The position numbers and the translations under genes were made by a program. A stretch of DNA of 6,648 nt, taken from NCBI GenBank assembly GCA_013290035.1, contig JABCYT010000193.1, positions 1 through 6,648 of the forward strand, written 5' to 3'. Of this stretch, positions 5,664 through 6,648 are shown piece after piece. The DNA is from Alphaproteobacteria bacterium. Its GTDB lineage: Bacteria > Pseudomonadota > Alphaproteobacteria > Reyranellales > Reyranellaceae. Each line of letters begins with the position of its first letter. Within the stretch, counting starts at the first letter, position 1. Under the pieces are notes generated by a model. That model had not been told where the DNA came from. It saw only the letters and a program-made list of their open reading frames with translations, and made no database searches.

Positions 5664-6648
5664 TCAGGCGTTGTGCGCCCGGTTCAGCCGGTCGAAACCC
5701 TCGGCGAGGTCTGTCTTGAGATCCTCGACGTCCTCGAGGCCGATATGGACGCGCAGCAGGTGCTTGCCGTGCGGCCACGGCACGGCGGTGCGGTATTGGT
5801 CGGGATGGGCCGGGATCAGCAGGCTCTCATAGCCGCCCCAGCTTGCGCCCATGCCGAAGATGTCCATGCCGTCGAGCATCGCCGCCAGCGCGTTCTTGCT
5901 GTAGCCGTCGCGCAAGGTGAAGGAGAACAGGCCGGACGAGCCCTTGAACTGGTTCTTCCAGTTGTCGTGGCCTGGACAGTCCGGCAGGGCGGGGTGCAGA
6001 ACCTTGTCGACCTCGGGCCGGTCCTTCAGCCAGTGCGCCATCTCGACGCCGCTCTTCTCGTGATGGCGCAACCGCACGCCCATGGTGCGCAGGCCGCGCA
6101 GCGCGAGGTAGCAGTCGTCGGGCGCCGCATGGAAGCCGAAGGACTGGCAGGCGGTCTTCGCCGTCTCGAACATCTGCCGCGTGGCGCAGGAGATGATGCC
6201 CATCATGGCGTCGGAGTGGCCGACGATATACTTGGTGCCGGCGTGGATGGAGAGATCGCAGCCATGGTCGAACGGCTTGAAATAGAGCGGCGTCGCCCAG
6301 GTATTGTCGATCAGCACGGCCGCGCCATGCTTCTTGGCGACGCCGGCCAGGGCATCGACGTCCTGCACCTCGAAGGTCTGCGAGCCGGGCGCCTCGAGAT
6401 AGACCACCTTGGTGTTGGGCCGCATCAGCTTCTCGATGCCGGCGCCGATCATGGGATCGAAGAAGGTCGTCTCGACGCCGAAATTCTTGAGCGTGGTGTT
6501 GGCGAAGCGCCGCGCCGGGCCGTAGGCGTTGTCGGTCAGCAGCATGTGGTCGCCGGTCTTCAGGAAGCCCACGATCGCGCCGGTGACGGCGGCGAGGCCG
6601 GACTGCACGGCGATCGAACGATGGGCGCCCTCGATGGCGGCGACCGCG
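5664..6648 (-). CDS. metC: Cystathionine beta-lyase, PLP-dependent (N-terminus outside window)
   Basis: The visible 327 residues are the C-terminal four fifths of a Cys/Met-metabolism PLP enzyme. They align well along their length with E. coli MetC, which splits cystathionine to homocysteine, pyruvate and ammonia in methionine synthesis. Landmarks are AVQSGLAAV near the visible start, DNAYGP with the PLP-stacking Tyr, DNTWATPLYFK with the Asp that pairs with the pyridine nitrogen, and HAGTKYIVGHSDAMMG, whose Lys (codon 6233-6231) is the PLP-binding residue. Further on are RGLRTMGVRLRHH, SWGGYESL and RVHIGLED, whose Arg should bind the substrate carboxylate. VGHSDAM and SWGGYESL favour beta-lyase over gamma-synthase or gamma-lyase. 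The frame remains open to the window end, so roughly 70 residues are missing. It precedes the TarD-like gene, 15 bases apart. Paralogues with C-S lyase roles in catabolism are possible. Confidence 0.92.
   Translation of the reverse strand, partial: AVAAIEGAHRSIAVQSGLAAVTGAIVGFLKTGDHMLLTDNAYGPARRFANTTLKNFGVETTFFDPMIGAGIEKLMRPNTKVVYLEAPGSQTFEVQDVDALAGVAKKHGAAVLIDNTWATPLYFKPFDHGCDLSIHAGTKYIVGHSDAMMGIISCATRQMFETAKTACQSFGFHAAPDDCYLALRGLRTMGVRLRHHEKSGVEMAHWLKDRPEVDKVLHPALPDCPGHDNWKNQFKGSSGLFSFTLRDGYSKNALAAMLDGMDIFGMGASWGGYESLLIPAHPDQYRTAVPWPHGKHLLRVHIGLEDVEDLKTDLAEGFDRLNRAHNA

Noticed and set aside
5197..5778. 193-codon minus-strand frame bridging metC and the TarD-like gene
   Set aside because: It is a frame shadow of two well-supported genes, Arg-rich and without any recognisable motif.

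Overview
The window is a dense, strongly GC-rich stretch of chromosome with seven complete or partial metabolic and regulatory genes plus one unrecognised lipoprotein gene. Gene families, codon choice (G/C in the third position almost everywhere), a stand-alone monofunctional HisI and a Zur regulator of alphaproteobacterial type suggest an alphaproteobacterium, perhaps from the Rhizobiales/Rhodospirillales/Reyranella range. That placement is inferred from protein flavour, not from a marker gene. No mobile elements, RNA genes or CRISPR arrays are visible, and gaps between genes are at most 66 bases.

Layout. Bases 1-1867 (+): the 3' end of a 3-hydroxyisobutyrate dehydrogenase-family gene, then after 25 bases a complete M81-family (MlrC-like) metallopeptidase gene. 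Bases 1864-3965 (-): a three-gene transcription unit read hisI, then a small lipoprotein gene starting with TTG inside the hisI stop, then an MFS transporter gene of the fosmidomycin-resistance (Fsr) type. The transporter gene runs tail-to-tail into the metallopeptidase gene so tightly that their stop codons overlap. Bases 3966-4031 are a short divergent control region with overlapping candidate promoters. Bases 4032-4514 (+): a Fur-family regulator best identified as Zur. Bases 4518-6648 (-): a cystathionine beta-lyase gene (metC, 5' end outside the window) followed by a D-tartrate dehydratase-like enolase-superfamily gene, converging on zur with a 3-base gap.

How the genes may work together. 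The clearest functional pairing is zur with hisI. HisI is a zinc enzyme, Zur senses zinc, and the two are divergent from one compact region in which the two -10 elements share bases. The other pairs (dehydrogenase with M81 peptidase; metC with tartrate-dehydratase-like enzyme) look like ordinary co-transcribed catabolic genes whose true substrates cannot be read from sequence.

I did not find a clearly new multi-gene system. The items most worth a second look are a perfect 8+8 inverted repeat centred on the MFS start codon, the overlapping hisI/zur promoters, the TTG-started lipoprotein with a Tat-like signal, and an altered metal-site motif in the tartrate-dehydratase-like enzyme.
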